Positions 18,932-28,841 of a stretch of DNA of 40,232 nt are shown here, piece after piece. The notes beneath the pieces are model-generated. The model was not told the DNA's origin. It was given only the letters and a program-made list of their open reading frames with translations, and did not search any database. The stretch comes from Nitratifractor sp. Its GTDB lineage: Bacteria; Campylobacterota; Campylobacteria; Campylobacterales; Sulfurovaceae. A program made the position numbers and the translations under genes. The stretch lies in NCBI RefSeq assembly GCF_015487065.1, contig NZ_WFQN01000108.1, forward strand, positions 1-40,232. Direction: 5' to 3'. Within the stretch, counting starts at the first letter, position 1; every line of letters starts with the position of its first letter.

Positions 18932-20233
18932 TCAGACGGAATTTTTTTCGAGAGGAAGAATGAAAGTGGCCACCGCTCCTCGTCCGTCCCGGCGGTTGCG
19001 CAGCGTCACTTCGGCTCCCAGGGCATCGGCGGCGCTTTTGACCAGAAAGAGCCCCAGCCCGGCGCCGGGGGAGTCGGCGGAACGTTTGAAGGGGGCAAAG
19101 AGATCCACTCCCTCTTCGATCCCCGGTCCTTCATCCCGGATTTTAACTACCAGGTTGTCCCCTTTGCGATAGGAGAAAAGGCGGACCGTTCCCCCCTCGG
19201 GAGTGAAGCGCAGGGCGTTTTGAATCAGGTTCTGCAGAATCTGGGTCAGCAGCAGGGGTTGAATGCGCGCCGGGAGCTGTTCGGGGGTCAGTCGGGATCG
19301 CAGCCGTTTGCCCGAAGCTTCGGCCAGGAGAGAGAACTCTGCCGCCTTTTTCCGGAGGAGTTCGATGAGGTCCAGCTCTACCGGAGGCTCGAACTGGGCC
19401 CCCTCGGCCCGACCGAATTCCAGGATGGAGCCGACGATCCGGTTCATGTCGTCTACCGTGGCGATATTTTCCCGGATCACCCGCTCCAGTTCTTCGGGGG
19501 TCTTCGTCTTTTTGATTAGCGCCACCTGGCCCCGGGTTTTGATGACCGCCAAGGGGGTTTTCAGCTCGTGGGCGGTTCCGACAAAGAGCTCTTTTTTGTA
19601 GAGGAGAAAACTTTTGATTCTTGCCACAAGCTGATTGATGGATCGTCCCAAAGGACGGAATTCCAGAGGAATCTTTTCCAGGTCGAGCGGCTCGAGAATG
19701 TTTTCATTCATCCGCTCCAGCTTTTGGGAGAAGAAGCGGATCGGGGAGAGCAGCATTTTGGAGAGGAAAAAGGCGTAGAGGATGATGAGGCCCATGGCCA
19801 GAATATTGAGCAGGACAATCGAGCGAAAAACCTGGTGTTCCATTCGTTTTTGTTGGGTGATATCGGCCGTGAGGATCAGATAGCGCTGTTGTTGGAAGTT
19901 GTAAGGGAAATAGGCCTGGAGATAGGTATGACCGTGACGGACAATCTGCTGGAAGTGCCTGGGGCGATAGGCGGCTTCCGGGGCCCGGGCAATCCGGGCG
20001 TTGATCTTGAGCGTTCTACGCAGCAGGGTCCGTTGTTTTTTGAGGGCCTCTTCCAGGTTGTCATATTTGGCGAAGAGGTAGTTGGCCTGTTTGATCATGG
20101 CAGATCGGAGGCTCGTCTCCACATTGATATTGATATAGGTATAGAGAATGACGGAAAAAAAGCTCAACAGCACCGCCATGGAGGCGGTGAGCTTGAGGAG
20201 AAAGTTGAGTCTTAGGCTTTTTGAGGAAAGCAA
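18932..20233 (-). CDS. Sensor histidine kinase
   Basis: H-box VGTAHELKTPLAVIKTRG, N-box NLIQNALRFTPEGG, G-boxes DEGPGIEEG and GAGLGLFLVKSAADALG; overlaps the regulator gene. Confidence 0.93.
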   Translation of the reverse strand: MLSSKSLRLNFLLKLTASMAVLLSFFSVILYTYININVETSLRSAMIKQANYLFAKYDNLEEALKKQRTLLRRTLKINARIARAPEAAYRPRHFQQIVRHGHTYLQAYFPYNFQQQRYLILTADITQQKRMEHQVFRSIVLLNILAMGLIILYAFFLSKMLLSPIRFFSQKLERMNENILEPLDLEKIPLEFRPLGRSINQLVARIKSFLLYKKELFVGTAHELKTPLAVIKTRGQVALIKKTKTPEELERVIRENIATVDDMNRIVGSILEFGRAEGAQFEPPVELDLIELLRKKAAEFSLLAEASGKRLRSRLTPEQLPARIQPLLLTQILQNLIQNALRFTPEGGTVRLFSYRKGDNLVVKIRDEGPGIEEGVDLFAPFKRSADSPGAGLGLFLVKSAADALGAEVTLRNRRDGRGAVATFILPLEKNSV

Positions 20234-20883
20234 AAGCGGTAACCCCGCCGGCGTACGGTTTCGATGGTGACGATGCCCAGAGGTTTATCCATTTTCTGGC
20301 GGATCTGGTTGATGGCGACTTCGATCACGTTGGGGGTGACCAGCTCGGGCTCCTCCCAGATGGCATCGAGAAGCTGCTCTTTGGAGACGATCTGATCTTT
20401 GTGCATCGCCAGGTGGGTGAGGACTTCGAAAGGCTTACCTTTGAGTTCGATAGTCTCGCCCTTGTAGATGATCTTCTCTTCTTCGGGATTGATGACCAGC
20501 TCCTCGATCTCGATGATGTTGCTGCCGCCGAAGCGGAGCTTGGCTTCGATACGCATCAGGAGGATGTCAAAGTCGAAAGGCTTTTTGATGTAGTCGTCGG
20601 CTCCGGCCCTCAGCGCCTCGATCTCGCTCTCTTTGTCGTCCCGGGCGGAGAGGACGATGACGGCGGTCTTGGGGCGCTTCTCCTTGATCTCGGGAATCAG
20701 ATCGACCCCGTTGCCGTCGGGGAGCATCCAGTCCAGCAGGATCAGATCATAGTTGCGGATATCCAGGTAGTAGCGGCCGTCGGCCAGACTCTCGGCGATA
20801 TCGTTCTGGTAGCCGTACTCTTTGAGCCCTTCACCCAGGGTTTTGCTCAGAGTCACCTCGTCTTCGATGATAAGAATACGCAT
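20212..20883 (-). CDS. hsrA: OmpR-family response regulator, HsrA/CosR-like, intact receiver
   Basis: MRILIIEDEVTLSKTLGEGL...DLILLDWMLPDGNG (Asp51)...DDYIKKPFDF and KGKPFEVLTHLAMHKDQIVSKEQLLDAIWEEPELVTPNVIEVAINQIRQKMDKPLGIVTIETVRRRGYRFCFP. Confidence 0.88.
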   Translation of the reverse strand: MRILIIEDEVTLSKTLGEGLKEYGYQNDIAESLADGRYYLDIRNYDLILLDWMLPDGNGVDLIPEIKEKRPKTAVIVLSARDDKESEIEALRAGADDYIKKPFDFDILLMRIEAKLRFGGSNIIEIEELVINPEEEKIIYKGETIELKGKPFEVLTHLAMHKDQIVSKEQLLDAIWEEPELVTPNVIEVAINQIRQKMDKPLGIVTIETVRRRGYRFCFPQKA

Positions 20884-20984
20884 CGTTAAGCCTTCATTCA
20901 GTTTAAGATTTTTTTAATTATAGCACAAATATAGCAGAAAAAATTCCTCTCCTCCCCTGAAAAAAGCCGATTTTTCAAATATTT

Positions 20985-21311
20985 TCAACGCTTCCATCGT
21001 TCACTGACGGCAACGGTGCACTCCTGGAGGATATCAGGTTTGCTCAGACGGATAAAAAGAGAGGAGATTTCGGGATGTTCGGTGATGATCTGCCGCTTCA
21101 GAAACGCCAGGCCCTCTTCGAGCAGGCCGAATTGCTCTCGGACCAGTGTCCGGCGGATCTCCTGCACAACAGCGGCATAGTCGAGGTAGTGTTCTCCGTC
21201 GTAGCGATATTCCGCTTCCAGATCGACAAGGATCTTCTGGGGGGTTTGACGCTCTGTCGGAAGGATCCCGATGACGGCGTCGATCTCGAGGGAGTGGATT
21301 TCGATTTTCAT
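20985..21311 (-). CDS. folB: Dihydroneopterin aldolase
   Basis: 108 aa MKIEIHSLEIDAVIGILPTERQTPQKILVDLEAEY; 4-bp overlap with plsY. Confidence 0.87.
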   Translation of the reverse strand: MKIEIHSLEIDAVIGILPTERQTPQKILVDLEAEYRYDGEHYLDYAAVVQEIRRTLVREQFGLLEEGLAFLKRQIITEHPEISSLFIRLSKPDILQECTVAVSERWKR

Positions 21312-21940
21312 GCGACGGGGGCTTCCTCTTTTTTGAAGAGGCGGACGAGATTGGGGATATGTTTGTAGAAGACGGTGATGGCAATGATCCAGACCGGGGC
21401 GTGGGTGCCGATGCCGGGAACCCCCTGGGGATAGAGGACATAGCTGGCGATCAACAGCGTGGCCAAGGCGATCAGGGAGGAGAGGGAGGAAATTTTGATG
21501 GTTTTGGCGGCGACGGCCCAGGCAGCCAGGGCGATCAGGGTCGGAACGGGAAGGAGAAAGAGCAGGACGCCGAAGCCGGTGGCGACGCCTTTGCCCCCTT
21601 CGAAGCCCAGGAAAATGCTGAAACAGTGCCCCCAGACCGCCAGGACGGCGATGGTCCAAAGGGTGGAGGGAGGAGCCCCTAGCCATTTGGCGACCAGGAG
21701 GACCGCAACCCCTTTGACGGCGTCGAGGAAGAGCGTGGCGGCTCCCAGCTTTTTGGCCAGGGCGGGATCGCGCTCCTTGAGGACCCGCAGGACATTGGTG
21801 GCGCCGATGTTGCCGCTGCCTTCCTGCTTGATATCGACCCCGGCGAAAGACTTGGCCAGCAGATAGCCGAAGGGGATGCCGGCGATCAGGTAGGCGGCGA
21901 GGTAGAGTAGAATATTGAGATTGGTAAAGAGCTGTATCAC
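21308..21940 (-). CDS. plsY: Acyl-phosphate glycerol-3-phosphate acyltransferase PlsY
   Basis: IPFGYLLAKSFAGVDIKQEGSGNIGATNVLR, FEGGKGVATGFG. Likely GTG start at 21940, shorter than the track ORF. Confidence 0.9.
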   Translation of the reverse strand: MIQLFTNLNILLYLAAYLIAGIPFGYLLAKSFAGVDIKQEGSGNIGATNVLRVLKERDPALAKKLGAATLFLDAVKGVAVLLVAKWLGAPPSTLWTIAVLAVWGHCFSIFLGFEGGKGVATGFGVLLFLLPVPTLIALAAWAVAAKTIKISSLSSLIALATLLIASYVLYPQGVPGIGTHAPVWIIAITVFYKHIPNLVRLFKKEEAPVA

Positions 21941-22027
21941 AGAGAGACCTTTCGTTCCATTATGGGTAATCTTTTTACGATAGGGTGTCGTTTTTCGGAT
22001 CGCTATTTTACCCAAAAAGGAATAGTG

Positions 22028-22033
22028 TATAAT
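22028..22033 (+). promoter_or_regulatory. Candidate -10 box (TATAAT) upstream of nadA
   Basis: AATAGTGTATAATTCAGG, about 33 nt before the nadA start. Confidence 0.45.
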
Positions 22034-22065
22034 TCAGGAACTTTCACACAAAGGTGGTCCAAGCA

Positions 22066-23061
22066 ATGAGTATCGACTATCGCGCCGAGATCGAGCGCCT
22101 GAAACGCGAGCTTCCCGTAACGGTGGTGGCCCACTACTATCAGCGGGACGAGGTCTTCGAGATGGCCGACGTCACCGGCGACAGTCTGGAGCTGGCCCGC
22201 AAATGTCAGGCCGATGAGAACCCCTGGGTGGTCTTTTGCGGGGTGGGTTTCATGGGACAGAGCGTCAAAGTGATCGCGCCAGAAAAACGGGTACTGATGC
22301 CCAAAATCGCCTGCTGCGCCATGGCGCGGATGATCGACAGCAGCTACTACGACGAGACCGTCGAAGCGATCGAAAAGGGTGGGGTGAGCCGGGAGGAGCT
22401 TCTGCCCATTACCTACATCAACTCCGATGCTACCGTCAAGGCCAAGGTCGGCAAGATGGGCGGTCTGGTCTGTACCAGCTCCAACGCCGTCAAGATCATC
22501 GAAAAGGGTATGGAGAGCGGCAAGAAGATCCTCTTCGTCCCCGACCGCTGTCTGGGGCAGAATGTGGCCAACATGATGGGGCTCAAATCCTGTGTCGTCG
22601 GGGAAGAGGGGTGCGATCCCAAAGCGGCCGACGTGCTCTGCTTCAACGGTTTCTGCTCCGTCCATCAGCTCTTTACCGTGGACGATGTCAACTTCTACCG
22701 CCGCAAATACCCCGATATCAAGATCGCCGTCCATCCCGAGTGTGACCCGTCGGTGGTGCAGGCGGCGGATTTCGTCGGCTCCACCTCCCAGTTGATCAAG
22801 TATGTCAACGCACTCGATCCCGAGCAGAAAGTAGCCGTGGGGACCGAATACAACCTGGTCCACCGCATGCGCGAGAAAAACACCTATGTCCTCTCCTCCA
22901 CCAAGCCCGAGTGCCCCACGATGAACGAAACGACCCTGGAGGATCTCTACCGTGCCCTCAAATCCATCGAAGAGGGTACCCCTCTCAATGAGATCCACGT
23001 GGACGAGGAGACAGTCCACTATGCCCGTCTTGCCTTGGAACGTATGCTGGAGATCCGATGA
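22066..23061 (+). CDS. nadA: Quinolinate synthase
   Basis: VVAHYYQRDEVFEMADVTGDSLELARKC...VHPECDPSVVQAADFVGSTSQLIKYV. Start MSIDYRAE at 22066. Confidence 0.95.
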   Translation: MSIDYRAEIERLKRELPVTVVAHYYQRDEVFEMADVTGDSLELARKCQADENPWVVFCGVGFMGQSVKVIAPEKRVLMPKIACCAMARMIDSSYYDETVEAIEKGGVSREELLPITYINSDATVKAKVGKMGGLVCTSSNAVKIIEKGMESGKKILFVPDRCLGQNVANMMGLKSCVVGEEGCDPKAADVLCFNGFCSVHQLFTVDDVNFYRRKYPDIKIAVHPECDPSVVQAADFVGSTSQLIKYVNALDPEQKVAVGTEYNLVHRMREKNTYVLSSTKPECPTMNETTLEDLYRALKSIEEGTPLNEIHVDEETVHYARLALERMLEIR

Positions 23062-23894
23062 CCGTCTCCCAACGACTGATCGAGGATTTTGTCCGCCGGG
23101 CTGTCGAGGAGGATCTAGGGCGGGGGGATCTCTTCGCCCGGATCAGCCAATCGCGCCCCCTCGGCGCCTATATCCTGGCCAAAAGCGAAGGGGTCTTTGC
23201 CGGGCGGGAGTATATCGAGGCGCTGGCGGGGATTTACCCCCTGAAGCTGGAGTGGAAGATTCGGGACGGAGAGCGCTTCACTCCCGGAGATCGACTGCTG
23301 GAGATCCGGGGGGATTCCCGGGATCTGCTCTCCCTGGAGCGGACGATTCTCGACCTGGCTCTTCATGCCAGCGGTATCGCCACGCTGACGGCCCGGTACG
23401 TCGCCGAACTGGAAGGCGCTGATTGTGTGCTCCTCGATACCCGCAAGACCCGTCCGGGACTGCGGGCCTTCGAGAAGTACGCCGTGCGCTGCGGCGGCGG
23501 GCAGAACCACCGTATGGGGCTCGACGACTGTCTGATGCTCAAGGACACCCACCTGCGGGCCATTGGGGATTTGGAATCCTTTATGAAACAGATTCGGCGT
23601 CAGATTCCCTTCACCGCCAAAATCGAGATCGAATGTGAGGATCTGGAGATGGCCCGTCAAGCGATGGCGGCGGGAGCCGATATCGTGATGTGTGACAATA
23701 TGGATAGTGCGACGATCCGGGAAGTGGTCAACCTCCGTAATGAGCGCTATCCTCATATCCTGTTGGAGGCCAGCGGCAACGTCACGCTTGAGACGATCCG
23801 CACTCTCGCCGGAACCGGCGTGGATGCTATCAGTTCCGGCAGCATCATCCATCAGGCGACCTGGCCCGACCTCTCCATGAAGGTCGAGGCGTGA
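23058..23894 (+). CDS. nadC: Nicotinate-nucleotide pyrophosphorylase (carboxylating)
   Basis: DTRKTRPGLRAFEKYAVRCGGGQNHRMGLDDCLMLKDTHL; ATGA overlap with nadA. Confidence 0.95.
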   Translation: MTVSQRLIEDFVRRAVEEDLGRGDLFARISQSRPLGAYILAKSEGVFAGREYIEALAGIYPLKLEWKIRDGERFTPGDRLLEIRGDSRDLLSLERTILDLALHASGIATLTARYVAELEGADCVLLDTRKTRPGLRAFEKYAVRCGGGQNHRMGLDDCLMLKDTHLRAIGDLESFMKQIRRQIPFTAKIEIECEDLEMARQAMAAGADIVMCDNMDSATIREVVNLRNERYPHILLEASGNVTLETIRTLAGTGVDAISSGSIIHQATWPDLSMKVEA

Positions 23895-24874
23895 AGCACG
23901 ATAAGAAACTCCACTTCTCCCCCAAAGAACGGGAGCAGTTTCTTCAGCTTCTGGGAGACCATACCGCCGTCAGCATCCTCTCCCATATCCATCCCGATGC
24001 CGATGCCATCGGTACCTCCCTGGGTATCTACCTTCTTCTCAAAAAAGAGGGGTACCGGGTGGAGATTGCCAACGCAACCCGTGAGCTTCCCCGACACCTC
24101 GATTTTCTCGAAGGGTTCGGGCGAATCAAACAGAAGATCGACTACGACAATTCGCTGATCATCACCTGCGACTGCGGCAGTCCGGACCGACTGGGTTTTG
24201 ATCTGGAAGGGCGCCGGATCGTCAACATCGATCACCATCCCAGCAACACGGGATTCGGCACGCTCAACCTGGTGCGGCCGGAGGCGGTGAGCAGCTCTGA
24301 GGTGGCCTACCGTTTTCTCGAACCTCTTTTCGAGATTCCCCGGGGCAGTGCCGAGGCCTTCTATGCGGCTCTCATCTCCGACACTCGTTACTTCACCACC
24401 GCCAACGTCAGTGAGGAGAGTTTCGAAGTGGCTCGGGAGCTGATCGCTCTGGGGGTGGAACCCGGTCGGGTAGCCCAGGCGATGCTGCAGCGCCGCTCCC
24501 TGGCGTCGCTGCGGGTTTTGGGACGGGCTCTGGAGTCACTGCGTCTCTACTTGGAGGGGCAGGTGGCGGTGATGACCGTCACCCGCAAGGATCTGGAAGC
24601 GACCGGGGCCCGTTATGACGATCTGGATGGGATTGTGGACTATGCCCGTTCCCTGGTGACGGTAGAGGTGGCGATTCTAATCGTGGAGCGTCCCGACAGT
24701 CGCAAAGTTTCTCTGCGTTCCAAAGGAGCCGATGTGATGAGGATTGCCCGGGAGTTTGGCGGTGGGGGGCATACCGTCGCCGCCGGTTTTGAGACCGAAA
24801 CGCTTTCGACGGAGGAGTTGATCGATCGACTCCTGGATCGGATCAAAGAGGAAGGAGTCATAAATATACAATGA
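23891..24874 (+). CDS. DHH/DHHA1 phosphoesterase (NrnA-like)
   Basis: SHIHPDADAIGTSLGIY, DHHPSN, GGGGHTVAAGFE; overlaps nadC. Confidence 0.88.
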   Translation: MKHDKKLHFSPKEREQFLQLLGDHTAVSILSHIHPDADAIGTSLGIYLLLKKEGYRVEIANATRELPRHLDFLEGFGRIKQKIDYDNSLIITCDCGSPDRLGFDLEGRRIVNIDHHPSNTGFGTLNLVRPEAVSSSEVAYRFLEPLFEIPRGSAEAFYAALISDTRYFTTANVSEESFEVARELIALGVEPGRVAQAMLQRRSLASLRVLGRALESLRLYLEGQVAVMTVTRKDLEATGARYDDLDGIVDYARSLVTVEVAILIVERPDSRKVSLRSKGADVMRIAREFGGGGHTVAAGFETETLSTEELIDRLLDRIKEEGVINIQ

Positions 24875-26274
24875 GACGAAATTATGGATACGGACGTCGC
24901 CGAAAAAAACGGGGAAGCTGGCTCTGGTTGATTCTGCTGCTTCTGGTGGCGGGAGCGGCGGGCTATCTCTACCTCTCGCCCCGTTTTGAACGCATACCGC
25001 CGAAAGTCATCTTGCAACCGAGTTTTTTCTGGGCACCGGGCAAGAGTATCAAAGTAGCCATCGAAGACAATCAGGGCTTGGGAAGCTATTGGGTGCTTCT
25101 GGGAGACGGGAAACGGGAAGTGACGGTAAGCTCTGGGACTTTTACTGCCCCGCAACGTCAAAGTGTTATCGCCGTCACGCTTCCCAAAGAGAGTGGGCTC
25201 GATCCCCAAAAGGCCCCCTGGCATCTGAGGGTGGAGGTCAAAGACCGAAGCCTCTGGAACCTGGGAGAGGGCAACCGTGCCGCAGCGGTAGCCAAGGTTC
25301 TGGTCGATACTCGTCCTCCACGGGTGGGAATCGTCGCCCGGAGTCCCAGTGTCGTCAAAGGGGGGAGCGGACTGGTGATCTTCCGGGCGACGGATAAGCA
25401 TCTGGAAGATGTCTATGTCCAGGTGGGTAAAAAACGTTTCAAACCCTTACCTTATCGGGTCAAAGGATATTGGGCAACCCTGGTGGCTTGGCCGTTTCGT
25501 GATGAGATTTTCGATCCGAAAGTGGTGGCGGTGGACAAGGCCGGCAACCGCACCGAAGCACGTATCGCTTTTGAACGGATCGATCGGAGCTATCGGGTCT
25601 CATGGATCGGACTCAGCGACCGTTTTCTCCAGGGAAAGATCGCCGAGATTGCCCGACTCGATCCCAAAATTGCAGCCATCACCGATCCGCTCCGCCGTTT
25701 CAAAGCGGTCAATGAAGGGATGCGACAACACAACGAAGCTCTGATCCATCACTACACCGCCGCTCCCAGTCCCGTTGATTTCTACCGCTGGCGTCTGAAA
25801 GCTTTCTATCCGCTCAAGAGTGCCAAACGTGTCGCGGATTTCGGGGATGAACGCCACTACTACTATCGGGATCGTAACCGTCAGGTTTCTCTCTCCTACC
25901 ATCTGGGGTACGATCTGGCCAGTGTCCGCCATGCGCCGATCGTCAGCTCCAATCCGGCGACGGTGGTCTTCGCCGGTTACAACGGGATCTACGGCAATAT
26001 GCCGATCCTGGACCACGGCTTCGGTCTCTACACGCTCTACGGCCACTGCTCCTCGGTCCTGGTCAGCGAAAAGGAGCATGTGCGGGCCGGGCAGGTGATC
26101 GCCCGAACCGGCAAGACGGGATTGGCTTTGGGGGATCATCTCCATTTCGGGATTTTGGTCCAGGGGGTGGAGGTCTGGCCCATGGATTGGATGAAGCAGA
26201 ACTGGATCAACAGTCATATCAATGCCGTCTTCCGGGAAGCGGACAGGATTATCGGCGGGGGAGCGAAACCGTAA
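24871..26274 (+). CDS. M23-family peptidoglycan endopeptidase with N-terminal TM segment
   Basis: HLGYDLASVRHAPIVSS, LYGHCSSVLV, GDHLHFGILVQG (LytM metal/active-site motifs). Confidence 0.9.
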   Translation: MRRNYGYGRRRKKRGSWLWLILLLLVAGAAGYLYLSPRFERIPPKVILQPSFFWAPGKSIKVAIEDNQGLGSYWVLLGDGKREVTVSSGTFTAPQRQSVIAVTLPKESGLDPQKAPWHLRVEVKDRSLWNLGEGNRAAAVAKVLVDTRPPRVGIVARSPSVVKGGSGLVIFRATDKHLEDVYVQVGKKRFKPLPYRVKGYWATLVAWPFRDEIFDPKVVAVDKAGNRTEARIAFERIDRSYRVSWIGLSDRFLQGKIAEIARLDPKIAAITDPLRRFKAVNEGMRQHNEALIHHYTAAPSPVDFYRWRLKAFYPLKSAKRVADFGDERHYYYRDRNRQVSLSYHLGYDLASVRHAPIVSSNPATVVFAGYNGIYGNMPILDHGFGLYTLYGHCSSVLVSEKEHVRAGQVIARTGKTGLALGDHLHFGILVQGVEVWPMDWMKQNWINSHINAVFREADRIIGGGAKP

Positions 26275-26305
26275 CTCTTGGGTTTTTCAAAGAGTTCAAT
26301 TCAGG

Positions 26306-26311
26306 TATAAT
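26306..26311 (+). promoter_or_regulatory. Candidate -10 box (TATAAT) upstream of lpxC
   Basis: TTCAGGTATAATAGAGG, 45 nt before the lpxC ATG. Confidence 0.45.
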
Positions 26312-26355
26312 AGAGGCAATCACTCCGCGTCGTCAGCGCGAAAGGAAAGGAAGAA

Positions 26356-27240
26356 ATGTTTCAGCGGACTATTGCGAAACCGACCGAAGTGGTGGGAATC
26401 GGTCTCCATAAGGGTGAATCGATCCGTCTGAGGATCGAGCCTCTCGATGCCGACAGCGGCATCATCTTCTACCGCAGCGACCTGGGCCGGAGCATTCCCC
26501 TCAGCCCCTCCGCCGTCATCGATACCCGGATGGCCACGGTCATCGGAGCTCCCGACGGCTATATCTCCACCATCGAACATTTCCTTTCGGCCCTCTACGC
26601 CCACGGAATCGACAATCTCCGGATCGTCCTGGAGGGCAATGAAATGCCCATCATGGACGGCAGTGCCGTCTCCTTCTGCCTGTTGCTTCAGGAGGCGGGG
26701 ATCCGCACGCTCGAACGGCCCAAGCGCTTCCTGAAAATCCGTCAGCCGGTGGAGATTCGGGAGGGAGAGAAGTTCGTCCGCCTGGAGCCCTCCGAGGAGA
26801 TCAGCTTCGATTTCGAGATCGATTTCGACCATCCCGCCATCGGTCGTCAACGTTTCGCCTTCGATTTTACGTTGAGCAGCTACATGGAGGAGATCGCCCG
26901 GGCCCGAACCTTCGGCTTCGCCAAAGATATCCAGTATCTTCAGAGTCAGAATCTCGCCCTGGGCGCCAGCCTGAAAAACGCCATCGGCCTGGACGAACAC
27001 AAGGTTCTCAACCCTGAAGGCTTGCGCTACTCCGACGAGTTTGTCCGCCACAAGATCCTGGATGCCATGGGGGATATGATGGTGACGGGTCACAACCTAT
27101 TGGGCCGATACCGCTCTTTTGCCGGCAGCCACGATCTCAACCATCGCCTGACGGAAAAGCTCCTGGCCGATGTGGCCAACTACGAGGTGGTGGCGCTGGA
27201 ACAGATTCGCAGTCCCCAGTATGAGCGGTGTTTTGCCTAA
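26356..27240 (+). CDS. lpxC: UDP-3-O-acyl-N-acetylglucosamine deacetylase
   Basis: QRTIAKPTEVVGIGLHKGESIRLRIEP, TIEHFLSALYAHGIDNL, MVTGHNLLGRYRSFAGSHDLNH. Confidence 0.96.
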   Translation: MFQRTIAKPTEVVGIGLHKGESIRLRIEPLDADSGIIFYRSDLGRSIPLSPSAVIDTRMATVIGAPDGYISTIEHFLSALYAHGIDNLRIVLEGNEMPIMDGSAVSFCLLLQEAGIRTLERPKRFLKIRQPVEIREGEKFVRLEPSEEISFDFEIDFDHPAIGRQRFAFDFTLSSYMEEIARARTFGFAKDIQYLQSQNLALGASLKNAIGLDEHKVLNPEGLRYSDEFVRHKILDAMGDMMVTGHNLLGRYRSFAGSHDLNHRLTEKLLADVANYEVVALEQIRSPQYERCFA

Positions 27241-27688
27241 GCGAACGCTTCTGATCAATCCTGTCGCCTCTCCACTGCAGTTTGCCCTTTATGAGGGAGG
27301 TGAACTGCAGCGCAGCTGGGAACGCGACGGCTATGCTTCCGAGGTTCTGCTGCCGGAACTGGACCGTCTCTTGCGTGAAGAGAGGCCTGACGAGATCCTC
27401 TATGTCAACGGTCCCGGCAGCCAGATGGGGATCAAACTCACCTATATTGCTTTGGAGACCTTGCGACTGCTGCGGGGGATCCCCTTCGGAGCGGTCAGTG
27501 CTTTCGCCCTCAACGGCGGTCGCCCCCTCAAGGCCATGGGTCGCCTCTATTTCGTCAAAGAAAAAGAGACTATAATTACGCAACCTCTCGAGGAAACCAT
27601 TGTGCAGGAGTTCTCGTTCCCCTCTTCGTTGGAGGCACTGGAACGGGAGCCGGGAAACCGGCCCGACTATCGACTGCCTGCCGTCTAA
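27221..27688 (+). CDS. tsaB: Short TsaB-like protein (tRNA t6A biosynthesis)
   Basis: MSGVLPKRTLLINPVASPLQFALYEGG...ILYVNGPGSQMGIKLTYIALETLRLLRGIPFGAVSAF; start at 27221 inside the lpxC 3' end. Confidence 0.65.
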   Translation: MSGVLPKRTLLINPVASPLQFALYEGGELQRSWERDGYASEVLLPELDRLLREERPDEILYVNGPGSQMGIKLTYIALETLRLLRGIPFGAVSAFALNGGRPLKAMGRLYFVKEKETIITQPLEETIVQEFSFPSSLEALEREPGNRPDYRLPAV

Positions 27689-27697
27689 AGGCCCGAT

Positions 27698-28582
27698 GTG
27701 TTTATCAGTGTACCCGCGACGAGTGCCAATCTGGGGCCGGGGTTCGATACCCTGGGGCTCGCCATCGATCTGCGCAACGAGATCATCATCAAGCCCTCCC
27801 GATTTCTGAGTGTCTCCACCAAGGGGGAAGGGGCTGAAAATCCCAAGATCAAGAAGAATACCCTCTTTCTCCATATCTTCAACGAACAGTACCGGCGCCT
27901 TACCGGGGGCAAACAGCCGGTCTTTCGCTTCGAGTTTACCAATCGAATTCCGATTTCCCGGGGGCTGGGGAGTTCTTCGGCGGTGATCGTGGCTGCCATT
28001 ACCGCCGCCTATGTTGCCGCGGGGGTTCGCTACAACAAACGCAAAATCCTCAATACCGCTCTGCGTTATGAGCATCACCCCGACAATATCACGCCCGCGG
28101 TGATGGGGGGCTTCAATGTGGCCTGCCTGGAGGGAGAGAGAGTCTACAGTAAAAAACGGCGTCTTCCCGCCTATCTGCGGGCCGTCCTGGTGGTGCCGAA
28201 CCAAAGGATCTCCACTAATCGCTCCCGCAATGTCCTTCCCAAGATGTATACCAAAGAGGAGTTGGTCTATTCCCTCTCGAGAGCAGCCTATATGACGGCG
28301 CTCTTCATGAGTGAATCCTGGGATCTGCTGCGGATCGCCGCCAAAGACAAGATCCATCAGGAGCGTCGCATGAAGATGATGCCCGAACTCTTTGACGTCC
28401 AGAAGACCGCGCTGGAGCACGGAGCGCTCATGAGCACCCTCTCCGGCAGCGGGTCGACCTTCTTCAATCTGGCCTACGCCGACGATGCCGATGCCCTGGC
28501 GGCAGCCCTGGCGGAGCGCTTTCCCCAGTTCCGGGTCATGACCCACGGTCTTGACAATCTCGGCGTCATAGGAAAGTCCTGA
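27698..28582 (+). CDS. thrB: Homoserine kinase
   Basis: [59 protein letters not shown] start. Confidence 0.94.
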   Translation: MFISVPATSANLGPGFDTLGLAIDLRNEIIIKPSRFLSVSTKGEGAENPKIKKNTLFLHIFNEQYRRLTGGKQPVFRFEFTNRIPISRGLGSSSAVIVAAITAAYVAAGVRYNKRKILNTALRYEHHPDNITPAVMGGFNVACLEGERVYSKKRRLPAYLRAVLVVPNQRISTNRSRNVLPKMYTKEELVYSLSRAAYMTALFMSESWDLLRIAAKDKIHQERRMKMMPELFDVQKTALEHGALMSTLSGSGSTFFNLAYADDADALAAALAERFPQFRVMTHGLDNLGVIGKS

Positions 28583-28595
28583 CTTTTTTGGTATA

Positions 28596-28841
28596 ATGCC
28601 CGTGAAAAAATATCCTATTCGAATGTGTATTGCCTGCAGAAACAGAGAACCCCAACATACATTAATCCGAATACAGTTTGAAGGTGGTCGGGTCATACCC
28701 TATCGCGGTCAGGGCCGGAGTAGTTATATCTGCCGCGCCTGCAGTCAGAATACGAAGAGGATCAAACAACTGTCAAAACGCTTCCGGATCGAGGAGGAGG
28801 CTTTTGTCAAGCTACTAAAGGAGTGCTACACTGATGGGTGA
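28596..28841 (+). CDS. ylxR: YlxR-family RNA-binding protein (DUF448)
   Basis: RMCIACRNREPQHTLIRIQFEGGRVIPYRGQGRSSYICRAC; overlaps infB. Start could be ATG 28596 or GTG 28602. Confidence 0.85.
   Translation: MPVKKYPIRMCIACRNREPQHTLIRIQFEGGRVIPYRGQGRSSYICRACSQNTKRIKQLSKRFRIEEEAFVKLLKECYTDG

Noticed and set aside
27137-28696. 519-aa minus-strand ORF across the tsaB-like gene and thrB
   Set aside because: Shadow ORF overlapping several recognisable plus-strand genes.
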